DNA from: Kalaharituber pfeilii
Taxonomy: Eukaryota > Ascomycota > Pezizomycetes > Pezizales > Pezizaceae
Assembly: GCA_015179045.1 (NCBI GenBank)
Contig: WHUZ01000011.1
Location: 1,178,001 to 1,242,000, forward strand
Direction: 5' to 3'
Length of the DNA: 64,000 bases
The notes under the pieces are model-generated. The model was not told the origin of the DNA and searched no databases. It saw only the letters and a list, made by a program, of their open reading frames with translations. Of this stretch, positions 21,438 to 33,538 are shown in pieces. A program made the translations under genes and the position numbers. Every line of letters begins with the position of its first letter. Position 1 is the stretch's first letter.

Positions 21438-21555
21438 TTCTCTTTTACTTCTATTATTACTCCTATTTTTATTTTTTATTTTTTATTTTCACTCATGTAT
21501 TTAAACAACATCGCCATATAGCCCACGAGGCGGCAAGCGGGTAATGATATTAAAC

Positions 21556-21582
<27 letters not shown>
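21438..21582 (+). mobile_element. Short LINE-B 3' fragment with TSD
   Basis: T-rich UTR, ATGTATTTAAACAACATCGC, altered hairpin (CATATAGCCCACGAGGCGGC) and about 30 A. ATACCGTTGTGG (21425-21436) and ATACCATTGTGG (21583-21594) form the TSD, 11 of 12 identical. Confidence 0.8.
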
Positions 21583-21586
<4 letters not shown>

Positions 21587-21594
21587 CATTGTGG

Positions 21595-22561
21595 GATCAT
21601 GAGATGAATTGTGGGCGAGATGCTTAGTCTTTTTTTTTTTGGCTTAGTCGTCGGCTGGCGATATATAGGTATGGGGGTCTGTAGATGGTCACAGGCAGTG
21701 TGTGCTTCTTCTTTTCTTTCTCATAAGCTGTTTTGTTTATTGCCATACGACTGCCTGTGCTATTTTGTGATACGAATTGCTTGCTTTCTTCTGCTCAGCA
21801 ACTGTTTAGCTATTCATAGCCACCAAGTCCTACACCCGGTCCTCCCGTACATGAATATGTAATATCATCGTATACTCTCTGTATGACCAAGTCATGTCCT
21901 TTTGCGAGATACTATGTTCCCTTGAAGATATGAGTAAGGCTAATTATATCCTATAGTTTCCCTGCAGCAAAGCTTACAAATTACCACATAAAATGGCCAC
22001 GTTGGGTTGAAATTGATAGTGCTGGATAATTTCATTCATTCACTTTGTCGATATCTTAAAGTTCCTCCTCCCAAATAACCTGGCATGTACAACGAAATAA
22101 CCAAAATCTTTCCACTGAAAACAAAGGGTGAGTATACAGTTATCTCTGACGGGAAAAAAAAAAACTAGCCCAAATTTTCTGTAGAGAATCAAAGACATGC
22201 CACCAAAATTGAATAGTCAGGACATGCTGCTGAAAAATGAATTAAGTAAACCCCCCCCCCCCGTAAACACAATTCTCCATAGACCAACACCTGTCGCAGA
22301 AAAACAAATAAGGGTAAATGTATGAAAATGACCGAGAGAGGCTAACACAGGAAATAGGGGGCATTAAGTTGATGAAGGTTAACGAAACCCAGAACCACGG
22401 CCCAAGATTTTCCTCACCTTCAAGAGGTCAAGGAGACACCGTCATGAAGAATTCAAGTGGAGCCCTGAGAGAGAGAAGCATCAAAGGCCCTAAAGGATCC
22501 ATGCTTTGATAACCTACGTCGGAAATCCCCGGATCTTCAGACAGTGGATTATGATTCTTTG
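21595..22561. other. No recognisable gene; C14 homopolymer
   Basis: Only a run of about 14 C near 22249-22262 stands out. Confidence 0.35.
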
Positions 22562-22858
22562 CTAGAAAAACTTGTAGCTCTGCTCTGAACTTAGCCTCTC
22601 ATATGCTTTACTAGTGTTCACAGGAAGTGCTTGTGGTTCCTCATTGAGCTGCCGAAACTCAGCTTTGATCTTTGCCCTTGAGTCCGACTTGATATTATCA
22701 ATGAGGAGCTTTTGAAAATTTGGAATATGGGCCCAAAATATCTTAAGGGGAGTCCTGTAGGTTTCATTCATATTCTCAGATTCTATCAGACAGAATGCGT
22801 TGGATTTTAACTCGCGCGAGGCAGTGCGATACTTGGACATATTCTGACTTGATGGCAC
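22562..22858 (-). CDS. Hypothetical 98-aa open frame
   Basis: A minus-strand open frame without recognised motif: MPSSQNMSKYRTASRELK, then NETYRTPLKIFWAHIPNFQK and a charged C-terminus. No splice signals or homologue are seen. It ends 19 bp before a solo LTR, so a promoter would have been displaced by that insertion. It may be a fragment or chance. Confidence 0.2.
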   Translation of the reverse strand: MPSSQNMSKYRTASRELKSNAFCLIESENMNETYRTPLKIFWAHIPNFQKLLIDNIKSDSRAKIKAEFRQLNEEPQALPVNTSKAYERLSSEQSYKFF

Positions 22859-22877
22859 ATGTGTCCTAGGCTTCCAA

Positions 22878-23097
22878 TGTTACGGATTGCAACCGACCGT
22901 TTGCAAACCGTTGCACCAAAAGGTAGAACTACCGGTACCACCCGGTAGTGCGGTCGGTATATATAGGAGTATCCGTACGGGCCGGTCAGCGACTCGCTTA
23001 CGTTTGCGCACGTGGTCAAGGATCTTGGCTCCCTTAGACGTCCACACGTACTAGTAATCAGCTTCCCTCTGCCGCCATGGCACGCCAAGCCGTGACA
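22878..23097 (+). mobile_element. Solo LTR, copy 1 (220 bp)
   Basis: Starts TGTTACGGATTGCAACC and ends GCCAAGCCGTGACA (TG...CA). The 5-bp TSD TCCAA is at 22873-22877 and 23098-23102. A TATATA motif lies inside. The near-identical copy at 57099-57318 has a different TSD, so both are independent insertions reduced to solo LTRs. The internal element is not in the window. Confidence 0.9.
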
Positions 23098-23102
23098 TCC
23101 AA

Positions 23103-23700
23103 GGAGCCGGGCAGTGGTATACTAGTAAGTACGTAGCCACTCATTACCAAATATCGGCACCTCCTCTCTGCCGGTCTCATAATTACCACTGAGTCCGTGC
23201 CTCTGGCTTTGCCCTCTCCATATAAGTATTCGTGCTCTGGTCTTCTTCGATGCGCAGGCAGACCCTTTCCAGCAGGGGGATTGCTTTTACTTCCTCCATG
23301 CCGCGCTAGACTATCTGTAGAGTATCATGTGTCGGTAGTGGATGCCCTGCCCTCTGCTACCTGTGATCCCGCTGAGCCCTTGCCTTAGTGAGCCCCGCCT
23401 GCTTAATGGGCGGTAACCCAGATTGAGTCCATCCATCTTCCTACCACGTCGCTTTTAAGTTGCCGGCTGAGCCATTTTGACGTGATTATCTCTCGTTCAT
23501 ACGGCATGCGACTGCTATTTTGACCGTTTTATCGTTTACCCATCGCCTTGCAGCGCATCCATCCCCACCTTGCTGTCATTCTTTTCTATCGCTGCTCTAG
23601 AGCTTAGCTGGCCCCTTTTGGGACAGTCTGCAAGATTGCTTTTGCGGTCTCTATTAGTCTGCTGAAAGGAGGAATCAGAGTGATGTATTTAGTGTTATAG
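23103..23700. other. No recognisable gene
   Basis: GC-richer than its surroundings, but no frame or repeat can be assigned. Confidence 0.35.
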
Positions 23701-24020
23701 TTCATCAGAGGTTGAGAGGAAGTGAAGTCATTGCGGCTCAAGCTACCTTATGGGACGGCGAGGTCGCAGGAAGCTGTCGGAGTCAGGGCGAAGGTTCTGC
23801 TTCTTGCGGAATCCCGGGCGGCCGTCAGCGCTGTCAGCGGGACAGGAAAAACCGGCAAGGCGAAGACTGCAGACCTGGCATGTGTGGTAGACCTGTTAGC
23901 GGAAAGGTAGTGGAGGCTGAGGGATGCCGGGGCCGTCAAGCCTGCGTGCCAGTGGGCCAAGGCGCACTTCGTAATCAAGGGCGACGAGAGAGCTGATGCG
24001 AAAATGAAAGAAGGAACCGA
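23700..24020 (+). pseudogene. LINE-A RNase H relic
   Basis: ATLWDGEVAG, AKVLLLAESRAAVSAV, GTGKTGKAKTADLACVVDLL and ER match the LINE-A RNase H (WDGEV...LLLADSQAA...GKTGKA). The frame is broken by a deletion near 23775, a stop at 23908-23910 and later changes. Both ends are lost. Confidence 0.65.
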
Positions 24021-24025
24021 GTGGC

Positions 24026-24119
24026 GGAATGTCTCCATCCAGTCACTTTTCTGACTGGATGGAGGTAGGGATAAAAGGCGCTAGCCAGATATATATTTAA
24101 AGCATCCGCTAATCTTATA
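24026..24119 (+). repeat. Repeat R4 with 13-bp perfect palindrome, copy 1
   Basis: CTCCATCCAGTCA (24033-24045), a 6-nt loop, then TGACTGGATGGAG (24052-24064). The whole block is repeated in reverse complement at about 33866-33957. Both copies abut LINE-A relics. Confidence 0.8.
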
Positions 24120-24691
24120 TAGTACTGAGTTACATCCCTCTTGGCGTACACCGAACCCCTGTCAAAAAAGACCTTGGCGACAACCGCGAATGCCATCTTA
24201 TATACTAGACAGAAAAATAAGTATTTGGACAGGGGATAAAAGACATATTCATGCGCCATGCAGTATTCGGCAGAAACTAGCATATTTTCGTATGCTTGGC
24301 TGGTGATAGCCATAAGACAGGCCAAATTTCGTGATAGGGTGTCCAAATTCATTATGTAAGAAAGTATTTGGACAGCTGACGTGATGAAATTTGGACAGCT
24401 GACATAATGAATTTGGACTTTCACATCTATTCTTTACTGCCAAGCATACGAAAATATGCTAGTTTCCGCCAAATACCGCATAGCGCATAATATGCATTAT
24501 CCCCCTGTCCAAATACTTATTTTTCTGTCTAGTAGTACTGAGTTACATCCCTCTTGGCGTACACCGAACCCCTGTCAAAAAAGACCTTGGCGACAACCGC
24601 GAATGCCATCTTATATAGTACTGAGTTACATCCCTCTTGGCGTACACCGAACCCCTGTCAAAAAAGACCTTGGCGACAACCGCGAATGCCA
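24120..24691 (-). repeat. 83-bp tandem repeat, three copies, split by a MITE
   Basis: TAGTACTGAGTTACATCCCT begins copies at 24120, 24533 and 24616; the period 83 bp is exact between the last two. The minus strand is open through a unit (GMAFAVVAKVFFDRGSVYAK), but no gene is inferred. Copies 1 and 2 are separated by the TIR element at 24205-24532. Confidence 0.85.
24205..24532. mobile_element. 328-bp MITE with about 100-bp TIRs, TA target
   Basis: Opens CTAGACAGAAAAATAAGTAT and closes with its reverse complement; pairing continues through AAACTAGCATATTTTCGTAT. Flanked by TA at 24203-24204 and 24533-24534. The centre repeats GTCCAAATT/AATTTGGAC. Non-coding, Tc1/mariner-type ends by target choice. 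Confidence 0.88.
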
Positions 24692-27199
24692 TATCAACGT
24701 ACCGAGTGAAATGTTCACATACTCAACATACCCCTGAACTTTCGTCATAAGGCACATGTTAATGTGGAATATGCCAAACGCCCGACAATACCTATATCAA
24801 GAGTTTCCATCACATTTCGTATGGAATCAACCTTCACGGAAATGGACACCATGACAATGAGGAGTTGCAATTGGCCGTATCTATCACTGCAATCCCTTTA
24901 TCTGAAATGTTCACATTCTTCTGAACCTCAACATTCTCGGCATAAGATACAGAAGAATGAGCCAAATTTTATAGGTATGGTATATCTCTCTCACCATCAG
25001 GAGATGAAGTATAACGAGTTCAATTTGACAGGTATAGCAGCAGCTTTCCATAGCACAATAGTAACAGAGTGAGCCGAATTTAACAGGTATAAGAGTACAA
25101 TTTGACTGGTATTCGATGGCACGAGATGCAGCTGAACGAGTCAAATTTGACAGGTATGGTAGCTCTATTTCATCTCGCGAGATATAGCAAAATGAGCTGA
25201 ATTTGATAGGTACTTTGACAGGCACAACAGCTCCTCAATGGTGCGAGATGTAGCAGAACGAGTTAAATTTGACAGGTATGGTAGGTCCATTTCACCCCGT
25301 GAGATGCAGCAAAATGAGCCGAATTTGACAGGCACTTTGACAGGCGCGACAGCTCCTCAATGGTGCGAGGTGCAGCAGAACGAGTCAAATTTGACAGGTA
25401 TGGGAGGTCCATTTCACCTTACGAGATGTAGCAAAATGAGCTGAATTTGATAGACACTTTGACAGGCACGACAGCTCCTCAATGGTGTGAGGTGCAGCAG
25501 AACGAGTCAAATTTGACAAGTATGGTAGGTCCATTTCACCCCGCGAGATGCAGCAAAATGAGCCGAATTTGACAGGCACTTTGACAGGCACAACAGCTCC
25601 TCAATTTGACAGGCACAATAGCTCCTCAATTTAACAGGCACGACAGCTCCTCAATTTGGCAGGTACGACAGCTCCTCAATTTGATAGGCACGACAACTCC
25701 TCAATTTGACAAGCACGACAGCTCCTCAATTTGACAAGCATGACAGCTCCTCAATGGTGCGAGATGCAGCAGAATGAGCCGAATTGAATAGGTATAACAG
25801 TCTCCCTCAATGGCGCAAGATGAGGATGGATGTGGTCAAGTTGACAGATATGACCTTGACAGGGAAAAATGAGGCAGAATAAGCTCAATTTAATAGGTAC
25901 AGTAGAATAAACTAACTTTAACAAGTATATAGGTATGGCAAGACTCTTTTACGGCACGAGATACAAAAGAATGAGCCAAATTTCATAAGTATGGCACACC
26001 TCTCTTACCAGCGTGAGATGTAGTAAAACGAACTCAATTTGAGAGGTATAGTAGCACCTTTCCACAGGAGAGTAGCAGAGTGAGCTAAATTTGACAGCTA
26101 TAATAGGACTCTTTCCGCATTGTGAGATATAGCAGAATGAGCACAATTTGATAGTTATGCGATAGCACAAGATGCAGCAGAACAAGAGTCAAATTTGACA
26201 GATATAACAGGTCTATTTCAGCCTGGAAGATGCAGCAGAATAAGCCGAATTTGACAGGGATTGGTAGATCTCTCTTGCCAACATGAGATACAGCAGGGCG
26301 AGAAGAATTTGACAGGCATGACAGCTCCTCAATAATGTGAGATGCAGCAGAATGAGCCGAATTCAATAGGAATGGCAGTCTCTCTTGATGGTGTGAGACG
26401 AGGCAGAATGAGCTCAATTTAACAGGGTATGACAGCTTCCTTTCGATGGCGTGAGATGAGGCAGAATGAGCTCAAGTTGACAAGTATCACAGGACTCTTT
26501 CCACAGTGTGAGAACAGCAGAATGAGCCAAATTTGACAGGTACGGCAGGACGCACCTGGCAGCGTGGAACATAGTAAAATGAGCTCAATTCACAGTTAAG
26601 GCTGGCCCCTTTCTATGGTACAAAGTGAGGCGGTATGGCTCAATTTGACAGATACAATAAGACCTCCTTGATGGTGCAAGATATGCCAAAATGAGCTCAA
26701 TTTACAATTCTACAGGTATGGCAGATTACTTTCGATAGTGCGAGATGGGGCAAAATGAGAATGCGCTGGACCGGTACGGCATGGTGCTAGAGGCCAGATA
26801 AGGAAGCTAGGTACACATGAAAGGGCATATACTAGACATCTGAGTAATATCATTGCGAGTAGATATTAATAGGAATTTACGTAGAGTTTATGGGCTGTAA
26901 CGAGGGTTTCGCTATCCATAAGCTCTACAATTATTAGCATTATATTCCACAAAATATATAAAATTAACCTTCTGAAGCTACATTTGGTACTAGAGCTCCC
27001 TGGATGCAGGAGTAGGATTGCATGATATTATAAATAACAATGAGAATATACTGATATGAATAAATGCAGAGAAACGAGATTGTACGGTCATGGAGCTGGT
27101 AAAGAGTGTACAGTCACTTGACGCCGACTTTACGGGTCCCTTATCCACTACCGCTACACCTACATTCACCCTCGCGGTCGCGAGGTGGCCACATGCTAG
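24692..27199 (+). repeat. Macro-repeat unit 1
   Basis: Starts TATCAACGTACCGAGTGAAA, contains the ~51-bp minisatellite array (about 25040-26760), then a non-repetitive part ending GCGAGGTGGCCACATGCTAG. The next base pairs restart the same sequence at 27200, so the units are in direct tandem. The unit is 2508 bp. Confidence 0.85.
25040..26760 (+). repeat. Degenerate ~51-bp minisatellite array (unit 1)
   Basis: Monomers consist of AGCAGAAYGAGCYRAATTTG, ACAGGTATGGYAGGTC and a spacer ending CGAGATG. Inside, a 25-bp sub-array (AGCTCCTCAATTTGACAGGC) repeats several times at 25585-25750. Because 51 is a multiple of three, long stop-poor frames appear on both strands. I do not call them genes. Confidence 0.85.
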
Positions 27200-30187
27200 T
27201 ATCAACGTACTGAGTGAAATGTTCACATACTCCTGAACCTCAACATACCCCTGAACCTTCGTCATAAGGCACATATTAATGTGGAATATGCCAAACGCCC
27301 GACAATACCTATATCAACAGTTTCTATCACATTTCGTATGGAATCAACCTTCACGGAAATGGACACCACGACAATGAGGAGTTGCAATTGGCCGTATCTA
27401 TCACTGCAATCCCTTTATGTGAAATGTTCACATTCTCCAGAACCTCAACATACTCGGCATAAGATACAGAAGAATGAGCCAAATTTTATAGGTATGATAT
27501 ATCTCTCTCACTATCAGGAGATGAAGCATAACGAGTTCAATTTGACAGGTACAGCAGTAGCTTTCCATAGCACAATAGTAACAGAGTGAGCTGAATTTAA
27601 CAGGTATAAGAGTACAATTTGACTGGTGTTGGATGGCACGAGATGCAGCTGAACAAGTCAAATTTGACAGGTATGGTAGGTCCATTTCACCTCGCGAGAT
27701 ACAGCAAAATGAGCTGAATTTGATAGGCACCTTGACAGGCACGACAGCTCCTCAATGGTGTGAGGTGCAGCAGAACGAGTCAAATTTGACAGGTATGGTA
27801 GGTCCATTTCACCCCGCGAGATGCAGCAAAATGAGCCGAATTTGACAGGCACTTTGACAGGCACGACAGCTCCTCAATCGTGTGAGGTGCAGCAGAACGA
27901 GTCAAATTTGACAGGTATGGTAGGTCCATTTCACCCCGCGAGATGCAGCAAAATGAGCCGAATTTGACAGGCAGTTTGACAGGCACAACAGCTCCTCAAT
28001 TTGACAGGCACGATAGCTCCTCAATTTAACAGGCACGACAGCTCCTCAATTTGACAGGCACGACAGGTCCTCAATTTGATAGGCACGGCAGCTCCTCAAT
28101 TTAACAGGCACGACAGCTCCTCAATGGTGCGAGATGCAGCAGAACGAGTCAAATGTAATAGGTATGGTAGGTCTATTTCACCTCACGAAATGCAGCAAAA
28201 TGAGCCGAATTTGACAGGCACTTTGACAGGTATGATAGCTCCTCAATGGTGTGAGATGCAGCAGAATGAGCCGAATTTAATAGGTATAACAGTCTCCCTC
28301 AATGGCGTAAGATGAGGATGGATGTGGTCAAGTTGACAGATATGACCCTGACAGGCAAAAATGAAGCAGAATAAGCTCAATTTAACAGGTATGACAGCTT
28401 TCTCTCAATGGCGCGAGATGTGGCCGAATGAGCTCAAGTTGACAAGTATTACAGGACTCTTTCCATAGCGTAAGAGCAGCAGAATGAGCTGAATTTGACA
28501 GGTATAGTAGGTCTCTCTTGCCCTGCCATGGCGAACAGCTGCAAGCGGAGTTATGTGAAAAAAAAAAAAAAAGAGTAGGTCTCTCCTGACAGCACGAGAT
28601 GCAGCAAAACGAACTCAATTGGACCGGTGTGTAGGTCTCCCTTGATAATACCAGATACAGTAGAATAAACTAACTTTAACAAGTATATAGGTATGGCAAG
28701 ACTCTTCTATGGCACGAGATACAAAAGAATGAGCCAAATTTCATAAGAATGGCACACCTCTCTTACCAGCGTGAGATGTAGTAAAACAAACTCAATTTGA
28801 GAGGTATAGTAGCACCTTTCCACAGGAGAGTAGCAGAGTGAGCTAAATTTGACAGATATAATAGGACTCTTTCCGTATTGTGAGATATAGCAGAATGAGC
28901 ACAATTGGATAGTTATTCGATAGCACAAGATGCAGCAGAACGAGAGTCGAATTTGACAGGTATGGCAGGTCTATTTCAGCCTAGGAGATGCAGCAGAATA
29001 AGCCGAATTTGACAGGGATTGGTAGATCTCTCTTGCCAACATAAGATACAGCAGGGCGAGCACAATTTGATAGGCATGACAGCTCCTCAATAATGTGAGA
29101 TGCAGAAGAATGAGCCGAATTCAATAGGAATGGCAGTCTCTCTCGATGGTGTGAGACGAGGCAGAATGAGCTCAATTTAACAGGGTATGACAGCTTCCTT
29201 TCGATGGTATGAGATGAGCCAGAATGAGCTCAAGTTGACAAGTATTACCGGACTCTTTCCACAGTGTGAGAACAGCAGAATGAGGCATATTTGACAGGTA
29301 CGGCAGGACCCACCTGGCAGCGTGGAACATGGTAAAATGAGCTCAATTCACAGTTAAGGCTGGCCCCTTTCTATGGTGCAAAGTGAGGCGGTATGGCTCA
29401 ATTTGACAGATACAATAAGACCTCCTTGATCGTGCAAGATATGCCAAAATGAGCTCAATTTACAATTCTACAAGTATGGCAGATTACTGCAACATGAGAA
29501 TGCGCTGGACTGGTACAGCATGGCGGGGTGATAAAGGGGCACCTGCCAAAGGTTACAATCATCGGCTACTATAGTACCTACTGATTCCGGCTTCATTCCC
29601 CACCCTTTACTGTTTTTTAAATCGCAAGCACTCTATAGATAGCGATAGCTATGTCTACTCTTCATCATCACCCTCAGCCTTCAATTCTTCCACTTTCTCA
29701 TATCCTCTTGCCATCATTCCAGCTGTATTAGTTATATCTTTTTAATTACCTTACACCTGTTAATATTCTCACTTGAATAGCATTTATACGTGGGTCTAGA
29801 GGGCGGATAAGGAAGCTGGGTACACCTAAAAGGGCATATGCTGGACATCTGGCAATATCATTGTGGGTAGATATTAACCGGAATTTAGGTAGAGTTTATG
29901 GGCTGCAACGAGGGTTTCGCTATCCATAGGTTCTACAATTATTAGTATTATACTCCACAAAATATATAAAATTAATACTAGAGCTCCCTGGATGCAGGAG
30001 TGTGATTACGTGATATTCTAAATAACAATGAGAATATACCGATATGAATAAATGCAGAGAAACGAGATTGTACGGTCATGGAACTGGTAAAGAGTGTACA
30101 GTCACTTGACGCCGACTTTACGGGTCCCTTATCCACTACCGCTACACCTACACTCACCCTCGCGGTCGCGAGGTGGCCACATGCTAG
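27200..30187 (+). repeat. Macro-repeat unit 2
   Basis: Repeats unit 1 with a few per cent divergence. Differences: a tail-A micro-insertion at 28521-28573, extra monomers around 28380-28650, and about 270 bp of unrelated sequence at about 29520-29795. It ends with the same GCGAGGTGGCCACATGCTAG. Confidence 0.85.
28521..28573 (+). mobile_element. Tail-A micro-insertion inside a minisatellite monomer
   Basis: CCCTGCCATGGCGAACAGCT, GCAAGCGGAGTTATGTGA and about 15 A. TSD AGTAGGTCTCTCTTG (28506-28520) versus AGTAGGTCTCTCCTG (28574-28588), 14 of 15 identical. Unit 1 lacks the insertion. Confidence 0.88.
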
Positions 30188-30294
30188 TCTACTAGTACAT
30201 ACAACCCATGTTCACACCCATGTTCACATCGTTATCCACCACGCCACCAGACCACCTAATCCAGTACTTGGGTATCTACTTCAGTATCCTCTTG

Positions 30295-31563
30295 CGGAAC
30301 CTCTCCGGACAGGCAGATTCTGCCTGCCGCTCCCGGACCTCATCAGACGATAAACTTTACGCCATGACACTATGACACAGGTACCAACATTGTGGGGTAG
30401 GTATGATCAGTTGTTGGTACAGGCATATGGCAAGACAAGACAAGTTTTAAAGTGGACTAGTGACGTAAGTGCGTACTGTGCCCACTGGCTACCAAATGTC
30501 GGCCCATCCTGTGATCTACTAGTTTGAATGCATGATTACTCAATTAAGTAAAAAATAAAAAATGGAAAAATAGATCTGAATTAATGAGCAGATGAAGGAA
30601 CAAAAATAAAATTTTGGGTTTCCTGTAGTACCTCACTCTGTCATATTACTTGCTCATCAGTTCCGGTCACTGCTGGTAGGCTTCGCCTTGCGCTGTCTGT
30701 GCTCGTAGGATGTTACATTTGGAGTACACTACTCCAGATGCACAAGAGCTTATTCATTTGCAGTGCAGAGCATTTTGAGGGTGTGCAATTGAGGTGCAGG
30801 TGTATGTAGTAAAAGGTTCAAGATATCCTGCAAAGCCTGACAATTTTGAAACTGCTGGATGAGCTACGCTGCTTTACAGGTTTGAATTCTTCGCTAGAAA
30901 GATTGGCATGACATTGCTCTGTTTAAATAATTTTGTTCCGCATACAAGCTACAATCCTATCGCAGAGACAAAAAAAAAAAATAGGTTACCTCACTACAAT
31001 ATGTGAAGTTGAGAATCCAGCTGGTGCCGTTTGGCCATGGGTCAATATTCCAGCCGTTCGCAATGATCACAATCCGGCAGCTTGAGACATTGATGCTGTA
31101 GGTTTGGTTGATGTCGTTAATAGCCATCTAGGATGAATTAAAGTGATTGGAATTGTCTGCAATTTAAACAATGGTCCAAGCTTGTTGTGACATGGAAACG
31201 TGTATTGGTACAGTAAGTAACACTACTCGTTACCAGCATTTGTTGCTGTAATAGCATGCGTTGGTTGACAGGTTGCGGCTACATTGCTATTTACCCAGGC
31301 CCCCAAGAGAAACGCTACTGTTTTCCCTACAAAACTGTCCTCTCAACAGAGAAGATACCCTGTTGCCACACCAGGTCACTGACCTCTCGCACGGACTATG
31401 CCCAGCCTCTAGTTTGCATCACTAAATGCTGGTAACAAGTACCAACATTTGATCTACCTACCCCACAATGTTGGTACCTGTGTCACAGTGTCATGGCGTA
31501 AAGTTTATAGTCTGATGTGGTCCGAGAGCGGCAGGCAGAATCTGCCTGTCCGGAGAGGTTCCG
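30295..31563. mobile_element. 1269-bp element with ~130-bp TIRs and 9-bp TSD (MULE-like)
   Basis: Both ends read CGGAACCTCTCCGGACAGGC inwards and pair for about 130 bp (30295-30424 and 31434-31563). Each end contains the palindrome CAGGCAGATTCTGCCTG. The 9-bp TSD ATCCTCTTG is at 30286-30294 and 31564-31572. Long TIRs with a 9-bp TSD fit Mutator-like elements. The interior has no transposase, so it would depend on a helper. Confidence 0.8.
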
Positions 31564-31761
31564 ATCCTCTTGAACTATCCTACGTGACTGCAGAACAATC
31601 ACATCCTGAGTGTGATTATCTGCACTATCATCACACTCCTGAATTTCATGATCTTCCGGCATTTCAGTCACTTTTCACTGTGAGTGCAGAATTCGCCGTG
31701 AGTGCAGAATAATAACATTCTGAGTATGATTTTCAGCAACATTATCATGTTCTTGGATAGC

Positions 31762-32962
31762 TCACCGTTTAGCTAACTCAGCTTCAGCCACTTCGGCACC
31801 AGTAGGCCCACGAGTAGTACCTTTTGTCTTTGGATTATGTGAGGTTGGGATACTAGATGCTGTTCGAAACTGGGTCCGGAAGCTTGGTTCTGGAGAAGGT
31901 AAAATTGTAGTTGGGAAAGTGGGAGTTTTCCAACAAGTTTGCAATGCTTGAACAGTTTGTTGAAACTCTCGAACTTGATGTGCTACTATATGAGCAGGTT
32001 GTGCTGCAAAATGACTCTCGAGATTGTATGTTGTCTGAACAAAGTTGTATCGACCTTGAGGGTCAGGTAAGAGATTAGGTATTAGAAGTGAAGTGGATAA
32101 TGAGGTCTGAGTATTGTCAAGAGTCATAGTCCAGTGTTGATATGGATCCCATGCGGATTTGTTGAGATACCAACGAGGATGAATAAGTGAAAGTGGGATG
32201 GACTCCTCAAGAAGAAAAAATGTGCGCAGAAAGTGTTGACATGGGATAGCATATTGGATATTAATTGAGCATGTAGTACAAGGAGTATTTCCCATATCTT
32301 TAGCAGAATCAGAGTTCTGGTAAGTAGGAGATGATGCTGCTTGCTATTCATATTTTAATATGTCGATGCAATACATAGTAACATGCCCCTGTAACTGTGA
32401 AAATGCTCCGATACCAGTATTATCTAGATGAAGTGGCCAATGAAGTATCATTACTAACTTTATCGAAGTACCGTATCTTTATATATATATTAGTTATACT
32501 TGTATAATTTTTTTTTTTTTTTTTAGAGATATAAATTAGAAGAAATACTTACTAGATGATGAACGGCTTCATCAAGATTATGCCTTGGATCTAAGAATGC
32601 TTTAATTGCAGGATAAGACCTTCAGCTCACTGTGTACTATAGCAATCAAGATTTCTATAGTTGCATGTATGAATTTGAAGTACTTGATGTATTTTAGGAA
32701 GCCAAAACTCATCAATATACTGACGTTCAACAGGTAGTAACACCTCTTGCATATCATTGAAGACTTTTTCAAAAGTTTCCCAAGATATACACTATATCTA
32801 AGCCCAAATACGCAGACGAATAATCTTTAGTATATCCTCACTTGCAACCTCAGATGTCATTCCCTTACATATTCTCATGGTCTTGGTCGAATGTAAAATG
32901 TTCCGGATAATCAAATGGATTTTCTACATCGCCATAGCCCACAGGGCGGCACGCGATTAATG

Positions 32963-32999
<37 letters not shown>

Positions 33000-33478
33000 T
33001 TTCTGCCATCTCATGGGTATTCTCAAGTTGCTTTACTCCTATAAACCATTCCTTTTGAAGGCTACCTTTGCTGGTCTTTTCTACCTTCTGTAGGAATATA
33101 TATACCTCCCATTTGCAGCCAAGGTGTCGATGCTACCTCAATAGTTAATATCCAAACTAAATAGATATATTTATAATTGACTTACCAAGGCCTGGCGTTG
33201 ACGAAGCTTTTTTCTAGAGTCAGTCTTGCTCATACCATCACTAGCTTTATATTCCTTTTGGGTCACAGCAGTGGCTGTTAAACTATAGCGATCGCGAGGA
33301 GCATCACCATAGTGGACACATCTATAGCGGATTCTTCCACATTGCTCTGAGCCACTTGCTACCGAAATCAAGAAGCCTTGAGAAAAGGCATAAGCCTGCA
33401 AACGGGTTTTCGCAGCACTGGGGTTTAGCCCATATGGATTTACTTCTATTTTTTCGTACTTGTACTTTGTTTTGATGT
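31762..33478 (-). pseudogene. MULE transposase gene, FAR1-like to SWIM, decayed
   Basis: On the minus strand the N-terminus (33440-33190) reads VNPYGLNPSAAKTRLQAYAF, GFLISVASGSEQCGRIRYRC, VHYGDAPRDRY, resembling the FAR1-type DNA-binding region of fungal MULE proteins. It ends at a GTAAGT donor near 33180. Middle pieces include KGSLQKEWFIGVKQLENTHE, VERQYIDEFWLPKIHQVL and AIKAFLDPRHNLDEAVHHL. The last part (32295-31762) is open for 177 codons and carries a SWIM-like CTTCSINIQYAIPCQH. Stops and frame changes lie between. A tail-B micro-insertion (32926-32995) interrupts the middle. The catalytic DDE residues cannot be placed. Confidence 0.65.
32926..32995 (+). mobile_element. Tail-B micro-insertion in the MULE relic
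   Basis: ACATCGCCATAGCCCACAGG, GCGATTAATGAAATT and about 28 A. TSD GGATTTTCT at 32917-32925 and 32996-33004. The outer stem is ATCGC/GCGAT. Confidence 0.88.
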
Positions 33479-33486
33479 AACTAGAC

Positions 33487-33538
33487 TTCGCCATAGCCCA
33501 TAGGGCGGCACGCGAGTAATGATATGAAAAAAAAAAAC
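33487..33538 (+). mobile_element. Tail-B micro-insertion, TSD not found
   Basis: TTCGCCATAGCCCATAGGGC, GCGAGTAATGATATG and A11. It lies at the 5' border of the MULE relic. Confidence 0.7.

Noticed and set aside
25585..28120. Regular short repeats resembling a CRISPR array
   Set aside because: Spacers are not unique: whole monomers including spacers repeat, and the genome is fungal.
25040..29500. Many 60-110 codon frames with CQI/PVKFGSFCCIS repeats
   Set aside because: They arise because the minisatellite period is near 51 bp (17 codons). No start, splice or family signal.
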